A program made the position numbers and the translations under genes. Below are positions 20,666-32,066 of a DNA stretch of 64,000 nucleotides, piece by piece; the first letter of the stretch is position 1; every line of letters begins with the position of its first letter. The stretch is taken from the NCBI GenBank assembly GCA_025403435.1, contig CM046348.1, forward strand, positions 36,824,052 to 36,888,051. Direction: 5' to 3'. Source of the DNA: Artocarpus heterophyllus (Eukaryota > Streptophyta > Magnoliopsida > Rosales > Moraceae). The notes beneath the pieces are model-generated. The model did not search any database. It was given only the letters and a program-made list of their open reading frames with translations, and had not been told where the DNA came from.

Positions 20666-22949
20666 TGTAACACACCTATGTAGGGGTTAGCAGTATTGAA
20701 TAAATAAGAATAGATTTAAATAAATATCATTTCAAAACAATAAAACATTGCCCATGGGTCTTTAAAATAAACAAAAAATAAGAATACGCTTTAAATAACA
20801 AACCATAGTTTAGTGTAGCACTAGATATTACAATGCAGTCATCATCAATATGGTACAATTCCCAATCACATATACAACTCATAATAGCCACTACTATAGT
20901 TTTATAAATCTTACGTAATTTAGACAAGTTACAAATAAACTAAGATCTTCTAACACGAGATCAACAATGTTGACGCCTACTCCTCATCAGACAAGTTACA
21001 CTGAATTCCGCCTAAGAGATGTAAATATATAGGGATGAGTGTCGACATGCCCAGTAGGGAAAACCATTACTCTCCTTTAAGTTTTATTCATTACCACATT
21101 AACAGCTACATGGTTAGTTAGTTCTCAATCATTAATCATCTTATGATATTCGTTATGATCATATTGCGTAGATGCCTTACGTTAATCATTTTTGAGTTTC
21201 ATACATATACATATGTACAAATAATATAGTTCATCAATTTTTTAGGTATCCACATTCAAGAGAGTATTCATCACTCAACTCATCGAAACCCAAATAAGCA
21301 TGCTTTTCCATTCTCTAATCATTCCAAGAGTTGCGTCAGAGGGAACATCAAGCCCCCAAATCCTCACCAACTCATTTCCTATATAGTGCGTTTTGGGACA
21401 TTCGAGCCAAAAGAGCATCATCACCTCTCCCGTAGTTTACCTTTTAGGGTATTCATGCTCAACGACGTAACCGTCGCCCTCTTCACATCTTACCATTCTT
21501 TTATAATCATTCATTATATATAAAGTTAGTATTTCCTAACCATGCTTCTCAATTATTCCAATACGTGTCAAATCAATTTATTCTTATTGTATTATCAGTA
21601 CAAGTTCCACATTATTGTGTCATGAGTAATATTCATATACGTTTAAAATATCTTGTACATATCTTGCAATGTAAACAATTAACTTTAATTAACCAAAACC
21701 TCACAAAAGATGAGTAATATAATTCCTACCTCTTTGCAATATATCCACTGATAATTTCCAGCTTACAAAATCATATTCGCCACATAAGCTCCAAATTCAT
21801 CGTTATCCTAAAACGTATAAAATAACAATAGTTTAACTTAAATCCTAATTTATAGTTATGTCAATTAGCCATTTATTTTTATTTGTATGCCATAATCATT
21901 TAATATACTAAAATTGTGAATATCAATTTTTTCAACTTAATTTTAGTAAATTATGAAATAAATAAAATAACAATAAAATAAAAACATACGAATTTTATTT
22001 TGGTACGAAATATGTTAAAATGAATTTTAAAAATAAATAATAAGCTTTTAAAATATTTGGAAATAAAATAATTAAAAAGTTTGATATTCGTTAAAATAAA
22101 ATTATTTAAAATTACAAACTTTATAGGAAACTATTTATTATTTCTAAAATATAAGTTGTTAAATAACTCCCCTTATCCTAGTGGTTTAGTTTCCTTTATT
22201 TGTTCTAGGGGTTAGGAGTTTAAACCCCACTTGAAGCTTAAAATTCCCCTCTAATTTTATTAAATCTCCCTTTGTACAAACAACATGTCATTTTTAAGAA
22301 AACGACATGTAGTTTTCTAGGAAAAACAACATGTAGTTTTTGAACGACACACCATTTTTCATCTAGAAAAACTCTTACAATGAACCCAAAACATAATCAT
22401 AGTTTTTCTTATAGCTTTCTAAGCATAAAAACAATATAAAATTATTTCTATACAATATAAACTCATTTTCACAGATTTTCATACTCAAAACATAATCAAC
22501 ATCTAAGCGTTGAGTTTGAAAAGTTTACCTTAAATTTAAGCCAATATGTTGTTTTAATCACCAAAATCCCCTTGTTTCCTTGATCAATGAGTTTGTGAGA
22601 GATTGTTTGTGGATTTTTGTGAAAGGATAGCCTGGGGTTTTCTTTGGTTTTCTTGTTTGTTTCTCTGTGAGAGAAAAGAAAAGAGAGAAAAGAAATGCAG
22701 AGAAAGAAAGAGGGAGAAAGGATGGAGTTAAAAAGAAAAAGAAATAATTGAGGGAGACATGGCAGGTAGGGGTTGGTGGTGCCTTGTCTCCTTCGGAGAC
22801 TTTGCCAAAAAATGCCAAAGTGACATTTTCGTAATTAAATAGAACTGCAAAAGCATCTTGGTAAATTTTAGATACAACAAAATCTCAATTGACACATTTT
22901 ATATATTAAATTTTATAAAATCATACCCATTAAAATAACGGGTGTTACA
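20666..22949 (-). repeat. Tekay-1 LTR, right (5' LTR in element sense)
   Basis: 2284 bp from TGTAACACAC to GGTGTTACA, aligned with 4383-6688. It holds three units related to AAACGACATGTAGTTTT at about 22275-22345. No genes; the open frame at 22558-22818 (minus) is chance. Confidence 0.92.
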
Positions 22950-23220
22950 ACTTTCAACCATATGTCTTGTTGTAGTATCTAAGCCATTGACAAAGACTTG
23001 TATTTGACACTCCTTCGAGAAACTGTGATATAGAAACTGTATGAGCAAATTTTTGTATCTCCTCCATGCAAGATAGAATGGTTTGGAATGTTGTTGGCCA
23101 AAATATGTGAGGATTTGGAAATGATTTTTTTTTTAAATCCTAAATAAAAATAAAATAAAAAATTTTAAATTAATCCTAGAGCTAGATTTTAGCAATAGTG
23201 ACAAAATTTAAGGCACAAGT
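22950..23220 (-). pseudogene. Athila-like leader and gag remnant, 5' segment
   Basis: Read on the minus strand, 22950-23130 gives FLYHSFSKECQIQVFVNGLDTTTRHMVES with stops nearby, matching the gag stretch that precedes the piece at 3640-4382. Only about 100 bp separates it from the primer site, so most of the 5' gag has been deleted. Confidence 0.5.
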
Positions 23221-23238
23221 CCTGACAACAGCGCCAAA
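23221..23238 (-). other. Primer binding site, tRNA-Asp type
   Basis: Minus-strand TGGCGCTGTTGTCAGGA is a slightly changed form of the TGGCGCCGTTGCCGGGGA site used by Athila- and some Tat-type gypsy elements. Confidence 0.65.
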
Positions 23239-23241
23239 ATT

Positions 23242-24060
23242 TGATGACGGATTTTTTGCACTTTCAGAATTAGTTACAATTGTTGTCAAATTAGATATAG
23301 TGTACTGAAGTATAAATGTCGGTGCCATGAGGAATGTGTATTTTTTTATTGATTTTTTGAATTTAAATTTAACTCTAAAATTAATTGAATTATTGTTGTG
23401 GGGGGTTTTTTGATTTTTTAATTAAAATTAAATTGAAATGAAAACTAAAAATAAAAATAAATTTAAGTTTAAATTTAAATAAACTAAAAATGTTGAAAAT
23501 TATGATTTCACCTAAAATTAATCTAATCCTATTCAATTAAACATATTAGTGTGATATCCCCAAATTATGTTGACGGTCAAAAATCTCTATTTTATTTAAT
23601 ACTCTCTTCCAAGTTACATTAGAAATATCCTTAAATTACTAACTCACTATATTCTTATTTGAATTACAACAATCAAAGATTTATTATGATCTTGGGATTT
23701 TCATTTAGCAATCACATAAACCATGCAAGATTATTCCTAAATTACATGCAATTTATGGTATCCTACACAAGTTCCTAAATCAAATATCTCCTTCCGGTCT
23801 TATTGTGATTTATTTGATCATCTAAATAATGGCCAGCTAATTAGAGCATTAAGTCTAGTGTAAAATTTTAAACATAATATGAGGTTCACAAAGACATTAT
23901 TTAACCAAATAAAATGTTCATGAATTCTAAGCTACATTATAATCCCAATAAAAATAAAATTAGAATATAATAATATTAACAAAAATAAATATCACAGAAA
24001 TTAACATTAAATAAACATTAAAATGACACAAAGAAGGTTTATAATTGACCTAGTATTTTT
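23242..24060 (-). repeat. 5' LTR of the Athila-like element
   Basis: The LTR begins at a plus-strand TGATGACGG just outside the primer site and runs as AT-rich DNA to about 24060, where the Tat-like element begins with a sharp rise in GC. The far end is not defined and no partner LTR is seen. No gene lies in it. Confidence 0.45.
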
Positions 24061-24734
24061 ACACTATCTGGCAAGTCCACTTTTCCATACTGGCTATTGA
24101 GGGTGAGCTCAACGCCACCGCCGAGGAGCCTTACTCTAGGTGGTCGGCAACCCAGCTCGGCAAAGCTATAGGGAAGTAACAACTAATGCCAATGAGCTTG
24201 TATTGCTTGTCCGAGGTGCTTTTTAGGGTTCCTCGGGCCGCACCAGAACTAGTTGCCTCCTTGGATCAGGTGCTAGCTCGGGTCGGATTCTTTTCACTTG
24301 TAAGTGGGCTGCTACTCGCCATCACTGGCCAACAGATGGCGAACAACTCGCCGTTGGATGGGATACAATCCATCGGCGGAGGGCACGACACTTGTCCTCT
24401 GCCTTTTGACACACCTGATGTGACATACGGGTGATTTGAAAAACCCATCTAACACTCGATCCAAGTGGTAACCTATAAATAGGGTGCATTTATTGCATCC
24501 AGCATGCATGCTTCTTCCTACCTAACAAGTTCCCATTCTCTACTGAGCAACTTCTCCCTTGAGCGTCGAAGAGCCCTTGTCTTTTGACTGACTCGTCTTT
24601 TTCTTGCTCCTAAAGCATCCCTCCCTTTGTTACAGGTCTATTCGATCAGGCAGAGACGAACAGTGGAAGAGCTAATCACCATGCACAGCCACACATGGTG
24701 TTGATCCGCCGCCAGGCTCTGGTAAGCATCAACA
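24060..24734 (+). repeat. 5' LTR of the Tat-like element
   Basis: The 3' end is placed at GCATCAACA before a TTTTGGCG primer-site start. A TATA box (CCTATAAATAGGG) lies at 24471-24483. The 5' end is only a composition change. No gene; frames at 24186-24509 are chance. Confidence 0.55.
24471..24483 (+). promoter_or_regulatory. TATA box of Tat-like LTR
   Basis: CCTATAAATAGGG, a near-consensus plant TATA box about 250 bp before the LTR end. Confidence 0.65.
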
Positions 24735-24737
24735 TTT

Positions 24738-24755
24738 TGGCGTTAGAAGGAGGGC
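24738..24755 (+). other. Degenerate primer binding site
   Basis: TGGCGTTAGAAGGAGGG follows the LTR end; the first five bases match the TGGCGCC... start usual in Tat elements, the rest is eroded. Confidence 0.4.
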
Positions 24756-24805
24756 GCCTACACCTTTACTCGAAATTACCAGCCACAGCAGGCTAGTGTA
24801 CCGAG

Positions 24806-26400
24806 ATGGTAACTCAAGGCAACGCTCAAGATGAGGGTGCCTGACAGGAGGGGTCAAAAGAAGCCTTAAACCGAAACTAGAATTCGGCAAGACCTAGGGG
24901 ACGTCCTCAAGCAATGAGATCCCATTCTAGGGGTCAAGGAAGCGTGACAATGGCCGAAAAGATACAAGATCCGGTTGCCCATGACCTTGTTTGAGAACTG
25001 ACAAATGCTATTCGGACACTTACCTAGCAGCTCGGGTAGCAGGCTCACCGTCAGGTGGCTCTTGGCCTCCTACCTCCAGCCTCGGTAGACCAGGCTAGGG
25101 GTCGGGCAGGATGGGATGCTGCCGACCCTAGTGAAGCTGACTCTGAGCACTTCAGAAGAACTATATATGTCGCCTCAGCAAACAACAGGCTCATCCAAGA
25201 GGGACACCTTGGCCCTCAAGAAGCACAGGCTCCATCACCATAGGGCTCCCGAGCATTCATTTTTGATCGGCTCGGGCGCCAGGGGGACGCACAACAGGTC
25301 GCCACCGTGGAGCAGGTGACAGGGTTGAGGGTAGAGCACCCTATAGTGTTGAACTGCCTGAAGATACTAATAATTGCTAGTTCTAGGAATTGCAATGCCA
25401 AATTGATGAAATTTGCAAAAATCGATTTAGTTTGGATGACATCGGAGCCTTAGATCTACCATTTACCGACGCCATCATGCGAGCCCTGATACTACCCAAA
25501 TTTAAAGTCCCGCAAATCAAGGCCTATGATGGGACCGTAGACACTAACGAGCATGTAGAATTGTACCAAGGACACGTGCTATTACAAAATGCCAGTGACC
25601 TAAGCATGTGCAACGCCTTTTCTTTGACCCTGACCGGACTAGCTCGGCAATGGTTCCGGTGACTTAAACCAGGTTCGATCTTTTTTTTTTTGATAGCTCT
25701 CTGACGCCTTCTCGGTAGCCTTCTCCACAATAAAAACAAGGAGAAAAGAAATAACCTATTTATATGTCGTTAAGCAAGGAGATGGCAATGTCTAAGATTA
25801 TATAAACTGGTTTACCCGAGCTACACTTGAGGTTAAGAACGTCAAAGATGAAACCTTGAAACATGCCTTCATTGGGGGTCTTTGAGACAAGAAGCTAACT
25901 TGGTTGTTAATATTTTAGCAGTTAAGCACTTTTTCTGAAATGCTTGGCTACGCACAATGGTATGCCGATGCAGCTAAATATATGAAGAGCCAAAGAGAAG
26001 AAGCTAGCAGTAGCAGCACGAAGAGGGAGAAAAAGCAAAAAAAAGTGCTTGCACAGTCTAGCGCCAGGTAGAACAAGAAGCAGAAGAAGGACAAGAAGAC
26101 CGAGAAGCCGAAAGTGTCGACTGGTAAGTTCCAGAGCTATATGCTCCTAGTAGTGAGCATAGAGGATGAACTTGACCAAATGAGTGGAAAGAACCTACTG
26201 ATCGCCCAAGCTCAAGGGCAGCAAGGCAAAGTGGCACCAAAGCAAGTAGTGCACTTTTTCACAAGGACATAGGGCATAACACACCTGACTGTATTCAGCT
26301 TAAGGACTAGATCGAGAGACTAGTCCAAGATGGATATTTGTAGGAGTTTGTAGAGCGAGTTTTATGTCTGGGCTCTACAGTTGAGAGAGAGAGCCGAAAC
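24806..26400 (+). pseudogene. Tat-like gag
   Basis: Starts near an ATG at 24806 with stops in the first 200 codons. The best part, 25390-25662, gives LPFTDAIMRALILPKFKVP, IKAYDGTVDTNEHVELYQGH and a LTGLARQWF end, the standard Tat gag core. A lysine-rich stretch follows at 26020-26110. Near 26255-26330 the text FHKDIGHNTPDCIQLKD matches the terminal zinc-ligand region of the family, with the first cysteines gone. Stops and at least two frameshifts (near 25390 and 25660) inactivate it. Confidence 0.85.
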
Positions 26401-26556
26401 ACACTGAATCGTACATGCAATGATGGTAGGAATGCCCCAAAACCCTCAAACATTATTCACATAATTTTTGGTGGGCTTGTCACCATGGACACATCGAGTG
26501 GGCGACGGGCTTATGTCTGAGAAGTTCGGCTGGTCGAGAGGGGCAAGCTCATTAAT

Positions 26557-26994
26557 ATGTTTGAGCACATCAATAAGATTTGCTACCAGCAAGACATGTC
26601 GATCAGCTTTACGGAAGAGGAGGAGGACAAATTAATCTATTCGCATAATGATGCTCTTGTGTGTGAATTGCACATCGCCAATAACATAGTACGGCGTGTG
26701 CTGATTGACAATGGTAGCTCAGCTGACATCCTATTCAAGCAAGCATATGATAAGCTGAAGATCAACAATGCTACCCTTATTCTGGTTCAGACTCCACTTC
26801 ATGGCTTCACAAGTGAATACGTCCAAGCAGTCGGGAAGGTTGGTCTACCAGTTACCTTTGGTGAGGGCACTGCTCGAGTGACACGCATCGTCTATTTCTT
26901 GGTTGTTAACAAACCCTCCCAATACAACATTATTATTGGTCGTCTAACGTTAAACATACTAAAGGCTATGGCTCCACCTACCACTTGGCCATGA
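26557..26994 (+). pseudogene. Tat-like protease domain
   Basis: The longest open piece of this element (145 residues). It reads SHNDALVCELHIAN, then the aspartic protease active-site segment VLIDNGSSADILF (DNGS at 26706-26717), TPLHGF, and NIIIGRLTLNILKA, all in family order. The active-site aspartate is intact. The frame ends in a stop at 26992-26994 just before the linker to reverse transcriptase. Confidence 0.88.
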
Positions 26995-26999
26995 AGTTC

Positions 27000-28140
27000 C
27001 CAACGGACAATGGGGTCAGAGTAATCAGGTCTCTATAGAAAGATTCCTGAGCTTGTTATGCTAATGCTATCAAGGCTGCATCGGCTCGATAGTTAAATGT
27101 CTTGTCCATTTACAAGGTTGATGAAATACAGTTCCCAGTCGAGCCGGTGTCCAAGATGCTTTTTGACCTTGACCCTTGTATGCCTGAGGAGGAGGTGAGG
27201 GCCACCCCCGTTGAGGATCTGGTGCCGTTCAGCCTCCATCCAACACATCCTGATCGCACGGTCCAACTTGGCTCTCAGCTGAAGCTTGAGATCTAGGCAG
27301 ACCTTGAGATGCTCCTCATAGAGTATCAAGATGTGTTTGTATGGTCTCATGAGGACATGCCTGACATTGATCCTAGCGTAATCTGTCATCATCTTAATGT
27401 CTGACTAGAGTACAAGCTGGTTATCCACAAGAGAAGGGCCTTTAACCTGGAAAGGTATGCCACCATTAATGAAGAGGTCCAGAAACTACTAAAGGCAGGA
27501 TTCTTTTGAGAAGTAAAGTATCTGGAGTGGCTAGCGAATGTTCTCCTAGTCAAGAAGGTGAATGGGAAATGATAGGGTTGTATAGACTACATCAACCTAA
27601 ACAAGGCTTGTCCTAAGGACTGCTTCCCACTGCCCTAAATAGACCGGGTCATTGATGCAACTGCCAGGCACGAGCTGCTGATCTGAGCTGCTGAGCTTTA
27701 TGGATGCCTATTCTGACTATAACCAAATACGGATGGCCAAGGAAGATCAAATAAAAATAGCCTTTATTACCGACCAAGGGCTCTACTACTACATAATAAT
27801 GCCTTTTGGACTTAAGAATGCCAGGGTGACCTAACAACACCTAGTTAACAAGATGTTTGCTCAGCTGATTGGTAAAACCATGGAGGTCTATGTGGACGAT
27901 ATGTTAGTTAAATCTGTCTGAGTAGTGGACCACATGGCCAATCTCTAAGCAAGCTTCGACATTCTCTGGGAATATGGGATAAAACTCAACCCGATAAAAT
28001 GTGCATTTGGTGTTAGCTTGGGTAAATTTCTCAAATTTCTAGTCAATCAAAGAGGGATCAAGGTCAACCCGGCCAAGGCTCAAGCTGTTACAGACATGCA
28101 TTCACCTCGGACAGTGAAGGAGGTGTAGAAACTTACCGGT
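27000..28140 (+). pseudogene. Tat-like reverse transcriptase
   Basis: From the linker (DLDPCMPEEEV, about 27160-27195) into RT. Recognisable pieces are FNLERYATINEEVQKLL, NLNKACPKDCFPLP, FMDAYSDYNQI, IMPFGLKNA and YVDDMLVKS (catalytic YVDD at 27889-27900), then GIKLNPIKCAFGV. At least eight in-frame stops are present, several as TAG for TGG or CAG. The matching RNase H follows directly. Confidence 0.88.
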
Positions 28141-28855
28141 ATGGTCGTGGCTCTTTCCAGGTTCGTTTCCCAATCTATCGACAAGTGCCATCTATTTTTT
28201 AGGTGCTTAAGGGTAGGTTTGAGTGGAGCAGGGAGTGTGAGGAAGCCTTCCAGAATTTAAAGACGTACTTAGCCATGCACCCGCTCCTATCCAAACGTTT
28301 ACTAGGGGAAGTATCGTATGCCTACCTCGTCGTGTCCAAGAAGGCTGTTAGCTTGGTCCTTGTCCAAGAAGAAGACGGAATACAGAAGCCTGTCTATTAC
28401 ATAACCCATGCGTTCTAGAGTGCCAAGGAGAGGTACCCCTCAATTGAGAAATTGGCATTCACCCTAGTCACTTCTGCTTGGAAATTACGACGTTATTTTC
28501 AAGGCCACACAATATGAGTCCTGACAAAGTTCCCTCTTTGGCAAGTTCTTTAGAGTCCAGAGATGTCGAGGCGAATGGCCAAATGGTCAGTCGAGCTTGG
28601 CCAATATGACATTCATTTTGTACCGAGGACAGCTATCAAGACTTAGGCCCTCATAGATTTCATTGCCGAGTTCACCGATACCGAGCAAGGCACACCGCTA
28701 GCCGAGAAGGCACCTGTGGAAGTCTGGGACGCCCCTTGCTATAGTAAAGGTGATCATGCCACATTGGAATCAGAATGGAAGTTCTTTGTAGATGGATCTT
28801 CCTGCACTGAAGGTTTGGAATTGGTGTGCTCAAGGTGTTCATGCCAATAACATTG
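28141..28855 (+). pseudogene. Tat-like RNase H and start of a second RNase H
   Basis: 28203-28700 gives FEWSRECEEAFQNLK, EDGIQKPVYYITHAF and a LGQYDIHFVPR end of the usual RNase H. Then 28770-28850 gives ESEWKFFVDGSSCTEG and a GIGV turn, matching the start of the additional RNase H of Tat elements. The reading stops near 28850 where the next block begins, so the second RNase H is cut after about 25 residues. Confidence 0.75.
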
Positions 28856-28915
28856 CATGCATGATATATATTTAGAAATTAGTTAAGATTTTTATGTATT
28901 TGAGTGTATGTGGCA

Positions 28916-29066
28916 GTTTGGCAGGCCAATCCTTCAAATTCGGCCAGCCAAATTATCCCTCACAAAATGGCAGACTGATAGAATTTCATCGACAGGCCGA
29001 TAGAATTTCATTGGCAGGCCAGACCTCACAACTTCGATGGGTCGAAGAAAGCCATCGCAGGCCAAA
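28916..29066. repeat. Palindrome array, left end of the solo-LTR-like block
   Basis: Seven degenerate GGCAGGCC-type units near 28918, 28939, 28967, 28989, 29011, 29033 and 29054, intervals 21-28 bp and mostly 21-22. Examples are TTGGCAGGCCAAT and ATCGACAGGCCGAT. Confidence 0.75.
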
Positions 29067-31629
29067 GGAGGTTGACGAGTAGTCAGCAGCCACTCTCCAA
29101 ATTTGTGACAATGATGATTTTTGATGATTGGATATGATGGGATGGCTAATTCTGATTGATTAGCATATTTTTGGCCTTTATCCTTATTTTAGGTAATAGA
29201 ATATTTGACTTTTTGTGATAATAGAGTAATTGATAAGGTTTCCTTTTTTAAAAATGAAAATTTGGATTAAGTGAAACAAATCAATTGACTTTCCTTTTTC
29301 ACTCCCTATCACACACATGATTATTCCTCTACATTATTAGAAAATTTTTGAAAAAGTAGAAAAGATAAGCCTCCTCTTGTTTCCTGTACGTCATTCTCAT
29401 TTCACGTAAAATTCTTCTCAAAAACTCTCTCTCCTTTTCTCCTTTTCTCCACGATTTCTTCATCTTCTCTCCTTCAATTTTTGCTGCAAATATTTGAATG
29501 AAAGATTGGGTTTTATCTTGGGTGAATTCAAGGAAAGCTTGAGAAGAATTGTTTTAAGGTAAGAAACCATTCTCAGCAATTATAAAATTTTGATCACCTT
29601 ATAATCTGACTACTATATCTTTGGCTACAAATTTCCGTTTGCTCTGAAATTTTAATTTCATGTATGTGTTATGTTCTAACCCTCAAAATTTCACCTCAAT
29701 TGGATTTTTCTATGGTAAGATATGAATTTTCTTCTCTCTACCACTCACTGCTAATTAATGCTGATCGGTAATGTTGTATTTTCTCTATGTTCCGACCCCC
29801 ATAACTTTGTCTAAAAATCTCTGTTTTCTCTGAAATTTTAATATGATTTTCATGTATATGCTATGTGATGTTTCTCCATATTTCATGCCATTTGGTGTTG
29901 TGTAGGCTGAGATATTAAATGTTCATTCTCTGCACCTCATAAGAAATTGTTGTTGTTTGTTTATGTTGCACAAAAATGTAATTTTTGTTCATAAGGCAAT
30001 GTGCTTTAATTTTTACAAAATTTGGTAGAAATATGCATGGTTATATTAGGTTGTGAACTGGAAATTTTTGTGGTAATATCATGTGTATGTTGTGAGTTAT
30101 TAAACTTTCTTCAAACTAGGTTTTTATGGCTGTGAACTTGCAAACTTTGGACCTCTTGCTTCTCTAACTTTTTATTGTGTCTAAATGATTTTGTTTAGTC
30201 ACGGGAATTTTTGTAGTAGAGTCTTATTATGCATATAGGTTGTCACAAAAATTTTGAGGTCGAAATTATTTTCATGTTATTTTTCTTAAATGCTAGTTTG
30301 AAAGGTGTTTGCTGCCCATGTCTGTAAAATCAGTTTTACTACCAATTTCAATTGTGTATTTTTTCATACTCTGATTTTGTTGAAGCCAATTTTTGGATAT
30401 GTTATAATTCTATGTGTCTATTATATATGTTAATTTTTGTAGATTTTTCTACAGTATCAAAATGTGATAAACGGACCTGAGTTTAGAGTTGTTCACTGCC
30501 TAACTATTGCTGGCAGATTTTGTGTCATGAAATTTGTGACTTATTTTAAATAACAAATGGAATTTTTTTTACCAACAAAAAATCATGGTAATATGTTTAT
30601 ATGTTAACTTTGACCCTGCCAAGTTTGGAGCTTGAATTGTGTGTGAAGTATGAGATATTAGGCTATGAATTCATAAGGGTTAGACAACATGTGTATAGGC
30701 AGTTTTGCTAAAAAAAAATTTTTAGATTGATAAAATGTGTTTTGAATTAATGCTCTTAAGAGAAGCATGTATGAGTATGTTGTGTGGTATTGAGTGATAT
30801 CATGGAGATGAATGTTAATTTCTTGTGTAAATGAATGGTTGACATGAACATTTCCAAGAGGCGAGTACTTCAAGACCGCGGCGATGTCACCTACAATTAA
30901 GGTTAGTAAGCTAAACAGGTAAGTACATTCTCACCTGCAACATGATAAAATTTACAAAAGTTTGAAAATCTATGTTCATGATGGTTTTATGATGATTTCT
31001 ATGATAAATCTTTGATGGTGTTATTGATGTTCTATTATAAAAGTTTGATTCATCAAAAGTTATGCATATTAAATGATGACATATTTCAAAGTATGAAAGT
31101 ATAAATATGTATACATGTATCACCTAAATAAGTGTTGCACACCCATAGTAATGTTATGTTTATGTTCATGATATCGTGTTTGGTTTGGGATTAGCTACCC
31201 CTCTCCTCTCACAATGGCGCGCCTACAATCATGATAATGGTGCAATACTTGGGCCTTTAAAGATAAAATGAATGAGGTTTTTAATATGGTTAATGTTAAC
31301 AAAAAATATGTTCTATATGAAACCGTGCCTACTGCACTTTTATGATGATAATGATGATGATTATGGTTATGGTGTTTTCATAATATGTTTTACGATGTGA
31401 GATAGAAATGTACTTACTAAGTTTTTGCTTACTCAGTTTTACATCATGTTGCAGATAGAGGTAAAAAGATCATGGATTAGGTGGAGGGCAAGGAAAGGCT
31501 TGTGGCTATGCACGATGGGTTAAAAATGGAAGACACCAAGAAAGAAGTTTTAAATTTATGAACTATGTTTATTTTCCGCACTTTGAGATATTGGGACTTG
31601 TTTTAATTTATTTTTGGTTTTGACAGTAG

Positions 31630-31822
31630 ATTGGCTTGCCGACCATTACTAGTTGGACTGCCGATGTAATGATTGGCCTGTCGATTACCCTGTATCGGCT
31701 TGCCGATCCTAGAATTTTTAAAACTCTGATTTTGTAAGGCTTCGGACGGCCTGCCGCTGGTTGAAGTTCAGACTGCCAGTCATGTTTGGCCTATTGGTGT
31801 TCGGAGCTCGGCCTATTGAATT
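31630..31822. repeat. Palindrome array, right end of the solo-LTR-like block
   Basis: Eight units near 31631, 31653, 31673, 31694, 31746, 31767, 31786 and 31808, mostly in the CT-centre orientation (ATCGGCTTGCCGAT, ACGGCCTGCCGC), opposite to the array at the left end. Confidence 0.75.
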
Positions 31823-32066
31823 GTAACCAGAATTAGGTGATGATTTTAAACTCTATTTATATTATGTCTTCATTAATTTGGTATTGATAAACTATTTAAA
31901 TAAATATAAGAAGTTTTGAAATATTAAAATTTAGTTAAAACAAATGTGTGCATGGATCCTAGGATAAGTTTGATAAACTTTACCTTATTTAAATGGTTAA
32001 TTTTAAAAGTAATAAAAACAGGAATGAATGTAACAAAATCTGTGACGTCTATAAGGGGGCGTTATA

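Larger units (their letters stand above)
4383..22949 (-). mobile_element. Tekay-1, old Ty3/gypsy chromovirus (interrupted)
   Basis: Complete but decayed LTR retrotransposon on the minus strand. Its LTRs are 4383-6688 and 20666-22949, both TG...CA, with a near-perfect 5-bp duplication. It has a degenerate tRNA-Met primer site next to the right LTR and a purine tract next to the left LTR. Gag-pol order is gag, zinc knuckle, protease, reverse transcriptase, RNase H, integrase, chromodomain. It is split at 7701-16752 by Tekay-2. Without that insert it would be about 9.5 kb. Comparing the first 220 bases of the LTRs by eye shows about 15% difference, so the insertion is old. Confidence 0.92.
24060..28855 (+). 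mobile_element. Tat-like Ty3/gypsy element, 3'-truncated
   Basis: Plus-strand element with LTR or LTR fragment, primer site near 24738, gag, protease, reverse transcriptase, RNase H and the first residues of an extra RNase H. It stops near 28850, before integrase and 3' LTR. It is GC-richer than its surroundings. The extra RNase H after the normal one is a mark of the Tat/Ogre group. Confidence 0.8.
28856..32066 (+). repeat. Large solo-LTR-like block, about 3.2 kb
   Basis: The end (GTGACGTCTATAAGGGGGCG then TTATA) matches the form of the Tekay-2 LTR end, and the layout is similar: CT-rich stretch (29410-29480), short leader, splice-donor-like AAG|GTAAGAAA near 29560, AT-rich body, then ACTTACTAAGT near 31410 as in Tekay-2. 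No internal coding region or second LTR is present. It carries palindrome arrays at both ends. The left boundary near 28856 is set by where the Tat reading stops. No clear target duplication was found. Small open frames (28894-29082, 30658-31123) look meaningless. Confidence 0.5.

Noticed and set aside
24186..24509. Small frames in the Tat LTR as genes
   Set aside because: They overlap the promoter and untranslated part of an LTR and match nothing I recognise.
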